Positions 1-6,369 of a DNA stretch of 6,369 nt are shown in pieces; the first letter of the stretch is position 1, and each line of letters starts with the position of its first letter. The stretch is from an uncultured Treponema sp. Lineage in GTDB: Bacteria; Spirochaetota; Spirochaetia; Treponematales; Treponemataceae. The notes under the pieces are model-generated. The model made no database searches and was not told the DNA's origin. It worked only from the letters and a program-made list of their open reading frames with translations. The stretch spans positions 1 to 6,369 of the forward strand of contig CAMNGY010000097.1 of assembly GCA_946538795.1 (NCBI GenBank), read 5' to 3'. Made by a program: the position numbers and the translations under genes.

Positions 1-34
1 GACATGGAAGGAGCTGGAGGGTACGGCATCGTGA
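1..34 (+). CDS. Possible 3' end of an upstream gene (partial, truncated by the window edge)
   Basis: Reading from base 2, the frame gives the tail TWKELEGTAS and then a TGA at 32-34. That stop overlaps a GTG at 31-33, the preferred start of the next gene, as a GTGA junction typical of translationally coupled genes. A Shine-Dalgarno for the next gene lies inside these codons. Only about ten residues are visible, so nothing can be said about the product. The call rests on the junction geometry alone. The alternative is that this is untranslated DNA, or that the membrane-protein gene begins further left. Confidence 0.35.
   Translation, partial: TWKELEGTAS
16..21 (+). promoter_or_regulatory. Ribosome binding site deciding the GTG start at 31
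   Basis: GGAGGG at 16-21 lies nine bases before the GTG at 31-33, close to ideal spacing. The only earlier in-frame candidate, ATG at 4-6, has just three bases before it in the window, so its binding site cannot be judged. This favours GTG-31 as the start of the membrane protein. Confidence 0.5.
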
Positions 35-1845
35 AGAACTTCTTGAAGCCGGGAAACGCAAGGCAGGAGGGGCAGGATTGTGGCCAAATATGGCGGGGAC
101 ATGCGTGGCCGAACTTTCGCCCTCTGGGGGCCGGCCTTCAGGCCCTGCCCCTTCTCCATTTCATCGCATCGTTCTTTTTTACGGGAAGCCTGCTTATCAG
201 GGACTTTGACTACATGGAGGAATACGGCCCCATCGTAACGAACCCGTCCGTAAGCCTGTCCGCAGAGCACCTGATATGCATCCTGCTGGGCAAGCTCTTC
301 GCGGCCATAATCATCTTTTCAGTCTGGAACATCCTGTTCTTCATCGTCAGGAATTTCCGCAGGAAAGCATGGATAAAATTCGCGCTCGCCGTCTTTCTGA
401 TCGGACAGGCTGTCGTCCTTCTCCGCCTGCCGGAAAGCTTCTCCTATGAGATTGACAACTACATAGGCTACTCCTACGCAATCAGGCAGCTTCCCTTCTA
501 CTGGCACCACTTGTTCACGAGCTGCTTTTACACGGCCTGCATGACTTTCATCCCGCACCAGTTCTCAATCGGAACCGTGCAGTGGATTTTCTTCCTGGCC
601 CTTCTCTTTCATTTTTACGATTTCCTGACGTACAACGGCAGGACAAACAGCAGGACAGCGAAGCTCCTTTTCGTCGTGTTCCTGTTTCCCAGCGTCAGCT
701 CCCGCCTGATTCCGAACCCTTACAGGAACTGCTTCTACAGCATGCTGACGGCCCTTTTCTTTATCCTCATCTATGAGAGCCTGCAGGATGGCGCACGAGC
801 AAAGAAAAGCTCCACGGCACGGACAGCCCTCATAATCCTGACAGGGGTATTCACCGCCTTATGGAGGAGCGAGGGCTTCGTGCTCGGCCTGCTGGGATTC
901 GCCATGTTCTGCATCTTCTCCGCTTTGAGCCGGGCGCAGAAGCTGCGGTGCGCAGGAATATTCCTGCTGGCCGTGATGGTGCTTTCGATTCCGCAGAAAA
1001 CCGGGGACAAAAAATACCTCCAGTCCGACTACCTTCTGGTCAACACCGTGCTGCCCCTGCAGTACATCCTCCGCTGCCACAACAACCTGACCTACAAGGG
1101 CGCGGAGCAGGACCTGAAAACCATTGACGAGCTGATACCCCTCAATGCCCTGAACCAGCATGGCAGGAACGCCTACTACAGCATAAACTATCAGAAGACC
1201 CGGAGGATAGTGCAGACGGACCTGACCGAAGAACAGCGCAAGCGCTACATGCAAGCCTACAGTTCCCTGGTGCTCCACAATCCTAAGTCGTTCGCAAAGG
1301 CCCAGCTTTCTTTCTTTTTTGACGCGCTGGGAACGCCGCACAGCTTCTATTTTCCCAGCTACGAGGGACCGGACTGCAAGCTGCCCGGCTGGAAGGTGGA
1401 GGGCTGGGAGAAGGGCATGAACGAATACATGACACCCTCGGTAGAGCGATGGAAGAACAACGGCATGCGCAGGCGGATCAACGAGGCCATCGACTCAGCA
1501 TGGGGAAAATACACGTCTTTCCTCATGTACCTCAAGCTCCCTCAGCTGACAAGGATACTGCTCATCATAGCCATGCTCTGCATTGCGCTGCACGAAGCCA
1601 GGCTCTTCCTGTCCCGGAAGGCGGGATTCAACATCTACTTCCTGTGCGCGGCCGTCATCTGGCTTATGGAGCTGGGAATGATAGTGGTCTTCATGCCGGA
1701 CGGCAGGACGGCATACCTGTATCCCTTCCTGCTGAATTCCTTCTTCCTCTGCGTCAGCTATTTGTCGCAGTTTGACTTTGAATTCAAACTGCGGATCAGC
1801 CGCCATTCCGCGGCCGGTCCTGAATCTCGCGCGACAGCTCGCTGA
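31..1845 (+). CDS. Polytopic membrane protein, GT-C glycosyltransferase-like, function unknown
   Basis: From GTG-31 the protein has 604 residues; the frame is open to the left edge and ATG-4 would add nine. I do not recognise a named family. About 11-12 hydrophobic segments are visible: near residues 39-56, 80-107, 114-132, 183-199, 210-221, 234-249, 264-278, 284-299 and 306-320, then after a gap 504-521, 534-554 and 561-579. The gap (about 322-503) is a hydrophilic domain rich in Tyr, Trp and charged residues, probably on the outer face. An acidic IDNY motif (141-144) in an early loop, RSEG (279-282) just after a membrane segment, and PDGRTAYLYP (556-565) near the C-terminus resemble the layout of GT-C enzymes, which transfer sugars from polyprenyl-phosphate donors. 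That activity is inference. The gene may be coupled to an upstream gene by GTGA. Its last 50 bases overlap the 3' end of recG on the other strand, so its final ~16 residues (polar, Ala/Arg/Ser-rich) are unlikely to be functional core. A ligase or flippase role is possible. Confidence 0.8.
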   Translation: MKNFLKPGNARQEGQDCGQIWRGHAWPNFRPLGAGLQALPLLHFIASFFFTGSLLIRDFDYMEEYGPIVTNPSVSLSAEHLICILLGKLFAAIIIFSVWNILFFIVRNFRRKAWIKFALAVFLIGQAVVLLRLPESFSYEIDNYIGYSYAIRQLPFYWHHLFTSCFYTACMTFIPHQFSIGTVQWIFFLALLFHFYDFLTYNGRTNSRTAKLLFVVFLFPSVSSRLIPNPYRNCFYSMLTALFFILIYESLQDGARAKKSSTARTALIILTGVFTALWRSEGFVLGLLGFAMFCIFSALSRAQKLRCAGIFLLAVMVLSIPQKTGDKKYLQSDYLLVNTVLPLQYILRCHNNLTYKGAEQDLKTIDELIPLNALNQHGRNAYYSINYQKTRRIVQTDLTEEQRKRYMQAYSSLVLHNPKSFAKAQLSFFFDALGTPHSFYFPSYEGPDCKLPGWKVEGWEKGMNEYMTPSVERWKNNGMRRRINEAIDSAWGKYTSFLMYLKLPQLTRILLIIAMLCIALHEARLFLSRKAGFNIYFLCAAVIWLMELGMIVVFMPDGRTAYLYPFLLNSFFLCVSYLSQFDFEFKLRISRHSAAGPESRATAR

Positions 1846-4087
1846 AAGCATCGTAGCGGGCCAGGGCCAGAAGCTCCTTGTCCCGCACCAGGTCCGCGAG
1901 GCCGAGCGAGAGGTAGCCCGACTGCTCGGTGCCGAGGATCTCGCCGGGGCCGCGCAGCTTCAGGTCAGCCTCCGCAATCCTGAATCCGTCCGTGCTTTCG
2001 TGCAGGGCCTTCATTCTCTGCTTGCCGTCCTCAGTGATGTCCTTTCCGTATATGAGGAAACAGTAGGACTGCAGGTCGCCCCGCCCCACGCGGCCCCTCA
2101 GCTGGTGCAGTTCGGAAAGACCGAATCGGTCGGCATGCTCTATGACGATGCAGGTCGCGTTGGGCACGTCCACGCCGACTTCCACCACGGTCGTCGCGAC
2201 CAGCAGGCGGACCCTGCCCTCGCGGAAATCCGCCAGGATTTTATGCTGCCCCTCCTCGTCCACCTTGCCGTGTATCATGGCGCACGCGTAGCCGGGGTAA
2301 ACTTCCTTGGACAGGAACGCGAACATCGTCTCCGCGCTCTTGAGGCCAGAGTCCCCGTCATCGCCCGGCGCGGACAGTTCGCCGCCAGAAGAAAGCTGGC
2401 CGTCCCCCTCGCTTATCCGGGGGTAGACGAAGTATGCCTGGTGCCCTGCCTCCAGCTCCCTGCGGACGGCCTCGTAGACGTTGCTCTCGTGGCCCATGAC
2501 GGTCAGGTAGGTCCTGACGGGCTTGCGTCCCGACGGCATGGATTTTATCGTGCTCACGTCAAGGTCCCCGAATACGGTCAGGGCAAGGGTCTGGGGAATC
2601 GGGGTCGCGCTCATCATCAGGAGGTCGGGGGAATGGGACAGGGCTTTCTCCCCCTCCCCCGCCGTGACCCGCCCCTTGGCGACGATGGAATCCCTCTGCG
2701 CCACGCCAAAGCGGTGCTGCTCGTCTATGACCGCGAGGCAGAGCTTCTTGTAGACCACGTCACGGGCAAAGAGGGCATGAGTTCCTATCACTATGTCGGT
2801 TTCTCCCGAAGCAAGGCTTTTCAGGAGGAGCTTCCGCCCCGCGCTCTTGACGTTGCCGGTCAGGAAGGCGACGCGGATCCCCAGCGGCTCAAGCAGGCGG
2901 GCGGCGTTCTCCGCATGCTGGCTCGCAAGCAGCTCCGTCGGGGCCATGATCGCGCACTGGCCGCCGTAGTCCACGGTCCTCAGGCAGACAAAGAAGGACA
3001 CCAGGGTCTTGCCGCTCCCCACGTCCCCCTGCAGGAGCCTCTGCATGGAAAAAGGCGGCCGGCCAAGCTTCTCGGGGCTGTTCAGCATCGTGTTCAGCTC
3101 GGTCTCGCTCCTGTCAATGTCGCGCCCCATCTCCTTGATGACAGCCATCTGGTCAGCTGTCAAGGCGAAAGGCAGGCGATCATGCAGCGCTTTCTGCCGG
3201 GGAGAAAGGCCCCTGACGAATTCCTCGCGGATTTTGTCTATGGTCGTGAATGACGATGCCGCACTCGGCATGCCGGAGGGGTCAAGCGGTGGAAGGACTT
3301 GCGGGCGGGGCTGCCCGCCGCATACCGGCAGTTTGTCCGCTGGCGGCAGGTATCCCCGGTGGGCCAGCGCGCGCTTGGCCATCTTGTACTCAAAGGCGTA
3401 AAGCTCCCCGTAGATTATGGTCCGCCGGGCCTCCTCCGCCTCCGCAAGGCTGGCCGGCTGGTGGATTTTCTCAATTGCATCCGCAAGATGCAGCAGCCCC
3501 CGCTCCCGTATGACGGATTCGGGAAGCTCGTCGTCAACAGCCTTGCCGAACTGCCTGAGGGCGACCGCAACGGCCTTCCGGACTATCTTGCCCGAAAGCC
3601 CCTCGGTCAGGGGATAAATGGGGATGACCTCGCTGTCAGCCATAGGGACAGCGGCCCACTCGGAAAGCTCCCCCTCGTAAGCCAGCCGGTTCGCCTCAAA
3701 CGCCGTAGACTGAAGCTCCCCGTACTTGTACTGGCACTGGGCCACAAGGGAGATGATGCAGCCTTCCGGCAGGGATTTCTCCAGGAAGGGCCGGTTGAAG
3801 GCCACCAGCTGCAGCTCACCCGTCCCGTCCGCAACGCACAGCTTGAGCGTCTTCGTCCTGCCGTAGCCAAAGAAGGAATGGGCCAGGACCTTGCAGACCG
3901 TATGTATTTTGGGCTGCTTGTCCCAGTCGGCGATGGGAATGCGGAGGGTCCTGTCCTCGTAGTCGCGGGGATAGCTTGAAAGCAGGTCGCCCACCGTGAA
4001 TATGCCCTGCCGGGCAAAGAGGCCCGCAGTCTTGGCCCCGACCCCGGCAAGCTTCTCCACGGGGCTTCCCATCTCGGAAAGCCTCAT
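1796..4087 (-). CDS. recG: ATP-dependent DNA helicase RecG
   Basis: RecG is a superfamily 2 helicase that binds stalled forks and branched DNA, regresses forks and remodels Holliday junctions and R-loops in the cytoplasm. All signature elements are present in the 763 residues: an N-terminal wedge/OB region (about 50-140), the PIYPLTEGL motif (157-165), Walker A GDVGSGKT (354-361), the Walker B box DEQH in IDEQHRFGVAQR (454-465), MSATPIPQTLALT (492-504), the motif V stretch VVEVGVDVP (634-642), and motif VI QLRGRVGRG (662-670). LKLRGPGE (709-716) marks the C-terminal RecG part. It is about 70 residues longer than E. coli RecG. The excess sits in loops: a Pro-rich linker (about 255-280), a stretch before Walker A (327-342), one after the DEQH block (470-487), and a Gly/Ser/Asp-rich loop (558-583). 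The core looks intact and functional. The ATG at 4087 overlaps the kinase stop as ATGA, with GAGGA just upstream, so translation is probably coupled. The stop lies 50 bases inside the convergent membrane-protein gene. Confidence 0.97.
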   Translation of the reverse strand: MRLSEMGSPVEKLAGVGAKTAGLFARQGIFTVGDLLSSYPRDYEDRTLRIPIADWDKQPKIHTVCKVLAHSFFGYGRTKTLKLCVADGTGELQLVAFNRPFLEKSLPEGCIISLVAQCQYKYGELQSTAFEANRLAYEGELSEWAAVPMADSEVIPIYPLTEGLSGKIVRKAVAVALRQFGKAVDDELPESVIRERGLLHLADAIEKIHQPASLAEAEEARRTIIYGELYAFEYKMAKRALAHRGYLPPADKLPVCGGQPRPQVLPPLDPSGMPSAASSFTTIDKIREEFVRGLSPRQKALHDRLPFALTADQMAVIKEMGRDIDRSETELNTMLNSPEKLGRPPFSMQRLLQGDVGSGKTLVSFFVCLRTVDYGGQCAIMAPTELLASQHAENAARLLEPLGIRVAFLTGNVKSAGRKLLLKSLASGETDIVIGTHALFARDVVYKKLCLAVIDEQHRFGVAQRDSIVAKGRVTAGEGEKALSHSPDLLMMSATPIPQTLALTVFGDLDVSTIKSMPSGRKPVRTYLTVMGHESNVYEAVRRELEAGHQAYFVYPRISEGDGQLSSGGELSAPGDDGDSGLKSAETMFAFLSKEVYPGYACAMIHGKVDEEGQHKILADFREGRVRLLVATTVVEVGVDVPNATCIVIEHADRFGLSELHQLRGRVGRGDLQSYCFLIYGKDITEDGKQRMKALHESTDGFRIAEADLKLRGPGEILGTEQSGYLSLGLADLVRDKELLALARYDAFSELSREIQDRPRNGG

Positions 4088-5076
4088 GCTTCCTCTTCCG
4101 GGCTGTAGTGGATGACCTTGGTACCGTCGTTCTCAAACTGGAAGGGAACATAAAGGAGGTCTTTCATCGCCTCCCTGACGGCCTCCTGCTTGTCCTCCTC
4201 CACATAGAACAGGAGGAATCCGCCTCCCCCCGCCCCCAGGAGCTTGCCTCCGAGAGCGCCCGCGTCCAGGGCTTTCCGGTACTGGATGTCTATGGTGTCA
4301 GTGGTGATTCCGGCGGAAATGCCCCGCTTGAGCTTCCAGGTGTAATCCAAAAGACGGCCGAATTCGTCCAGGTTCCTGTCCTCGCTGACGAGGACTTTCT
4401 CCGCCTCGTCCACAAGTCCGCGCATCTCCTCCAGCTGAGCCGTCTTGTCCTTCAGGGAAAGCTCCGTCCCCTTCTGTATGTCTGAGGAAAAGCGGGAGAA
4501 GCCTGTGAAGAAGAGCATGAGCGAGCGGTTCAGCCGCCGCTTGCGCTCGGGAGAGATGATTATCGGGTTGACGGAGTATCCGTCGCGGCTGAAGTTTATG
4601 CGGTTCAGGCCGCCGAACGCCGCCGCTATCTGGTCCTGTATGCCGCCGGACTCGGCGCAGAGGGTCCGCTCCAGGTAAATGGCATCGTCCGCGAGCTTGC
4701 GTTTGTCCGCGTACTGGCCCTTGAGCGCGTAGAAGGCTTCCAGCATTCCTACCGCGAAGGAGGAGCTTGTCCCCAGGCCGCTGCGGGCAGGAAGGTCGCT
4801 CTCGTACGTAAGGCGGATTCCGTCCAGCCCCAGCCATTCCATCGCATTCCTGATGGCGGGATGCCGTATGTCCGCCACGGAACTGACCTTCTCCTCCTTG
4901 GAGTAGGTCAGGTGAGTCGTGTATTCAAAAAAAGGAGGCAGGTGGCGGACGGTGACGTAGCAGTACTTGTCGAAGCTCGTCGAAATGACAGCCCCCCCAT
5001 GCTCCTTGTAATAGGAGGGGAAGTCCGTTCCCCCGCCAAAGAAGGACATGCGGAATGGAGTCTGGGTTATAATCAT
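4084..5076 (-). CDS. hddA: GHMP-family sugar kinase, probable D-glycero-alpha-D-manno-heptose 7-phosphate kinase
   Basis: HddA phosphorylates D-glycero-alpha-D-manno-heptose 7-phosphate at C1 with ATP, giving the 1,7-bisphosphate used to make GDP-heptose for surface polysaccharide or S-layer glycan. The 330-residue protein is normal length and opens with TPFRMSFFGGGTDFPSYY (6-23), the sugar-binding N-terminus of this subgroup. The ATP-binding GHMP motif is PARSGLGTSSSF (96-107), the catalytic-region block is ESGGIQDQIAAAFGG (142-156), and GHMP motif 3 is KLLGAGGGGFLLF (278-290). These are clear; the heptose specificity is assigned from overall resemblance, and other sugar-phosphate kinases share the fold. 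The usual partners GmhA, GmhB and HddC are not in this window. The ATG at 5076 is the only plausible start, because an in-frame TAA lies ten codons upstream with no start codon between, and family members begin at this point. No Shine-Dalgarno precedes it. It is the first gene of a pair with recG. Confidence 0.85.
   Translation of the reverse strand: MIITQTPFRMSFFGGGTDFPSYYKEHGGAVISTSFDKYCYVTVRHLPPFFEYTTHLTYSKEEKVSSVADIRHPAIRNAMEWLGLDGIRLTYESDLPARSGLGTSSSFAVGMLEAFYALKGQYADKRKLADDAIYLERTLCAESGGIQDQIAAAFGGLNRINFSRDGYSVNPIIISPERKRRLNRSLMLFFTGFSRFSSDIQKGTELSLKDKTAQLEEMRGLVDEAEKVLVSEDRNLDEFGRLLDYTWKLKRGISAGITTDTIDIQYRKALDAGALGGKLLGAGGGGFLLFYVEEDKQEAVREAMKDLLYVPFQFENDGTKVIHYSPEEEA
5068..5073 (+). 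promoter_or_regulatory. Candidate -10 box for the YidC-like gene
   Basis: A perfect TATAAT lies on the plus strand at 5068-5073, inside the first codons of the divergent kinase gene. It would start a transcript near 5080, leaving a leader of roughly 80 bases before the ATG at 5163. The -35 position (5045-5050) does not match TTGACA. TATATT at 5110-5115 is a second candidate with an equally poor -35. One of the two probably drives the gene, but sequence alone cannot choose. Confidence 0.25.
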
Positions 5077-5082
5077 GCGATA

Positions 5083-5088
5083 ATTGTA
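5083..5088 (-). promoter_or_regulatory. Candidate -10 box for the kinase-recG transcript
   Basis: On the minus strand TACAAT (one mismatch from TATAAT) ends seven bases before the A of the kinase ATG at 5076, so the predicted transcription start falls at or within a base or two of the start codon. The overlapping TATACA two bases upstream is an alternative. No convincing -35 hexamer is seen at 16-18 bases spacing, so the call rests on the -10 and the lack of room for any other leader. Confidence 0.35.
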
Positions 5089-5125
5089 TACTAAAAGGCC
5101 GTTTTATGCTATATTGGTGCGGATT

Positions 5126-5151
5126 CTTCCTCCAGGACCGGCAGGAGGGAG
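5126..5151 (+). promoter_or_regulatory. Leader hairpin covering the Shine-Dalgarno of the YidC-like gene
   Basis: CTTCCTCC at 5126-5133 can pair with GGAGGGAG at 5144-5151, giving eight base pairs including one G-U wobble around a ten-base loop. The Shine-Dalgarno AGGAGG (5143-5148) lies almost wholly in the 3' arm. The site is 14 bases before the ATG, longer than usual. If the stem forms in the mRNA it would restrict ribosome access. A purine-rich binding site can find a pyrimidine-rich partner by chance, so regulation is only a possibility. Confidence 0.4.
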
Positions 5152-5162
5152 CCTTTTGGACT

Positions 5163-6369
5163 ATGGGAAACATTTTTTACACCATTCTTATCTATCCACT
5201 CGTGCAGCTGATTGAATTCACGTTCGGCTTCTGCTACAGGGTTTTCGACAACCTGACCATCGCCATCATAGGGGTGAGCCTGGCCGTCAGCCTGCTCACG
5301 CTCCCGCTCTACATCGTCGCAGAACGCTGGCAGCAGGTCGAGCGCGACACCCAGAAACAGCTGGAACCGAAGGCGAAGCTCCTGAAGAAAGCATTCAGCG
5401 GCGACGAGCAGTACATGATCCTGTCCACCTACTACCGCCTGAACCATTACACCCCCTTCATGGCGCTCCGGTCCTCGTTCGGCATCCTCATCCAGATTCC
5501 CTTCTTCGCCGCCGCCTACAGCTGCATCTCCTCGCTGGAAATCCTCAAAGGGCAGCCAATGTACATCCTGCACGACCGCGGCAACTTCATCCGCGACATG
5601 GGCGCCCCGGACGGCCTCCTGCATGTCGCGGGCCTCACGATAAACCTTTTCCCGCTCATAATGACGGCGGTGAACCTCATATCGGGCTGCATCTACACCA
5701 GGAGGCTCAAGCTCCGCGACAAGGCGCAGACCTACGGCCTCGCCCTCGTGTTCGCCGTCATACTCTACAACAGCCCCTGCGCGCTGGTCCTCTACTGGAC
5801 CTGCAACAACATCTTCTCGCTGGTGAAGAATATCTTCTACAAGCTCCGCCACCCAATAAGGCTCCTCTACCTTATTTCCTGCCTTGCGGTCACGGCCTTC
5901 ATCCCCTATCTCTTCATCAGCAGGACAGTCTCCGTAAAACGGGCCGTCCTGACCAGCTGCATCGCCGCGCTTGTTTACTTCACCCCGCTCCTCGTGCGGC
6001 TCGTCAGGACGCTTACGGAAACGGCAGGAAAGAGCCTTGCCTCGTCCCGTCAAAAGCGCCTGCAAGTCTTTGCGGTCGCGTCCGCCGGACTATGGCTGGT
6101 CTCAGGACTGCTGGTCCCGACGCTCCTCATCGCATCATCCCCTATGGAATTCAGCGGCATAGACAGCTACTCAAGCCCCATGTTCTTCGTCCGGAACACG
6201 CTCGCCCAGTCGTTCGGCCTCTTCGTCGTATGGCCCTTCCTGATTTTCTTTTTGTATAAGGAAAAGATTCAGAGCCTGCTCGCCCTCATCTTCTCCAGCG
6301 CCTTTATCACCGCGCTCGCTGACGCATTCCTCTTCCACGGGCACTACGGAATCATGAGCAAGCTCCTGA
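5163..6369 (+). CDS. YidC/Oxa1-like membrane protein with C-terminal membrane extension (partial, 3' end outside the window)
   Basis: The frame is open from ATG-5163 to the edge: 402 residues with no stop. The first ~230 match the YidC/Oxa1 layout: an N-terminal hydrophobic segment (3-23), a second (31-51) ending in SLLTLPLY, a charged cytoplasmic loop (52-98, with QLEPKAKLLKKAF and YYRLNHYTPF), then segments at about 103-122, 158-178 and 191-215. The family signature near the core's end is LVLYWTCNNIFSLVKNIF (208-225). YidC inserts and folds membrane proteins; this resemblance is clear. There is no long N-terminal periplasmic domain and no lipoprotein signal, as in the short Gram-positive form. 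Two differences matter. The position of the conserved groove arginine (VRLLLLPL in ordinary YidC) is Ser43. Further hydrophobic segments follow at about 234-252, 260-278, 300-324, 342-365 and 368-390, which housekeeping YidC lacks. I infer a specialised paralogue rather than the essential insertase. I vaguely recall relatives continuing into a sulfatase/phosphotransferase-like domain, which cannot be seen here. The Shine-Dalgarno is AGGAGG at 5143-5148. Confidence 0.85.
   Translation, partial: MGNIFYTILIYPLVQLIEFTFGFCYRVFDNLTIAIIGVSLAVSLLTLPLYIVAERWQQVERDTQKQLEPKAKLLKKAFSGDEQYMILSTYYRLNHYTPFMALRSSFGILIQIPFFAAAYSCISSLEILKGQPMYILHDRGNFIRDMGAPDGLLHVAGLTINLFPLIMTAVNLISGCIYTRRLKLRDKAQTYGLALVFAVILYNSPCALVLYWTCNNIFSLVKNIFYKLRHPIRLLYLISCLAVTAFIPYLFISRTVSVKRAVLTSCIAALVYFTPLLVRLVRTLTETAGKSLASSRQKRLQVFAVASAGLWLVSGLLVPTLLIASSPMEFSGIDSYSSPMFFVRNTLAQSFGLFVVWPFLIFFLYKEKIQSLLALIFSSAFITALADAFLFHGHYGIMSKLL

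Noticed and set aside
4..30. ATG at 4 as the start of the membrane protein
   Set aside because: Its ribosome binding site would lie outside the window and cannot be judged, whereas GTG-31 has GGAGGG nine bases upstream and forms a GTGA junction with a plausible upstream stop. Not excluded, only less favoured.
859..1341. A 160-codon minus-strand open frame inside the membrane-protein gene
   Set aside because: It is antisense to a region with regular membrane helices, and has no motif or credible binding site.
1780..1860. Bidirectional terminator between the convergent genes
   Set aside because: There are GC-rich inverted stretches such as CCGCGG, but no extended stem with a following T-run, and the region is coding on both strands.
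1772..3253. A 493-codon plus-strand open frame opposite recG
   Set aside because: It lies entirely over an unmistakable recG in an antisense frame. Its product is a mix of Ala, Arg, Gly, Gln and His without hydrophobic pattern or motifs. Long antisense frames are common opposite GC-rich genes.
5077..5162. Small RNA or riboswitch in the divergent gap
   Set aside because: The 86 bases hold candidate promoter elements, one hairpin and a ribosome binding site. There is no multi-stem conserved layout or T-tract to support a separate RNA or a known riboswitch.
5109..6065. A 318-codon minus-strand open frame opposite the YidC-like gene
   Set aside because: The opposite strand encodes clear membrane segments and the YidC signature. 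This frame gives a Glu/Asp/Arg-rich sequence expected as a shadow of hydrophobic codons.

Overview
The window is a compact, GC-rich bacterial segment with almost no intergenic DNA. It holds four substantial genes and probably the last codons of a fifth. From left to right: (i) the tail of an upstream gene at the very edge; (ii) a plus-strand gene (31-1845) for a ~600-residue polytopic membrane protein with GT-C glycosyltransferase-like features; (iii) a minus-strand pair (1796-5076) made of a GHMP-family sugar kinase resembling HddA (heptose-7-phosphate kinase), followed through a 4-base ATGA overlap by recG; and (iv) a divergent plus-strand gene (5163 onwards) for a YidC/Oxa1-like membrane protein that runs off the right edge.

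The organism is not certain. Shine-Dalgarno sequences are visible at three starts, which argues against Bacteroidota. The RecG and the YidC-like protein remind me of host-associated spirochaetes such as Treponema. That is recall of family sequences, not a search, and a clostridial or other anaerobe is not excluded.

Three of the four main genes point to envelope work: a multi-pass membrane protein that may use a lipid-linked sugar, a kinase for activating heptose towards a nucleotide sugar, and a YidC-like protein with extra membrane segments. RecG is a housekeeping fork-remodelling helicase that appears to share its mRNA with the kinase. The control region is the 86-base divergent gap at 5077-5162. 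It contains a -10-like box placed so that the kinase mRNA may be leaderless, and a hairpin that buries the Shine-Dalgarno of the YidC-like gene.

No tRNA, rRNA, insertion sequence, CRISPR array or obvious Rho-independent terminator was seen. The most unusual item is the YidC-like protein. It keeps the Oxa1 fold signature, but the conserved groove arginine position is a serine, and at least five predicted membrane segments follow the insertase-like core.
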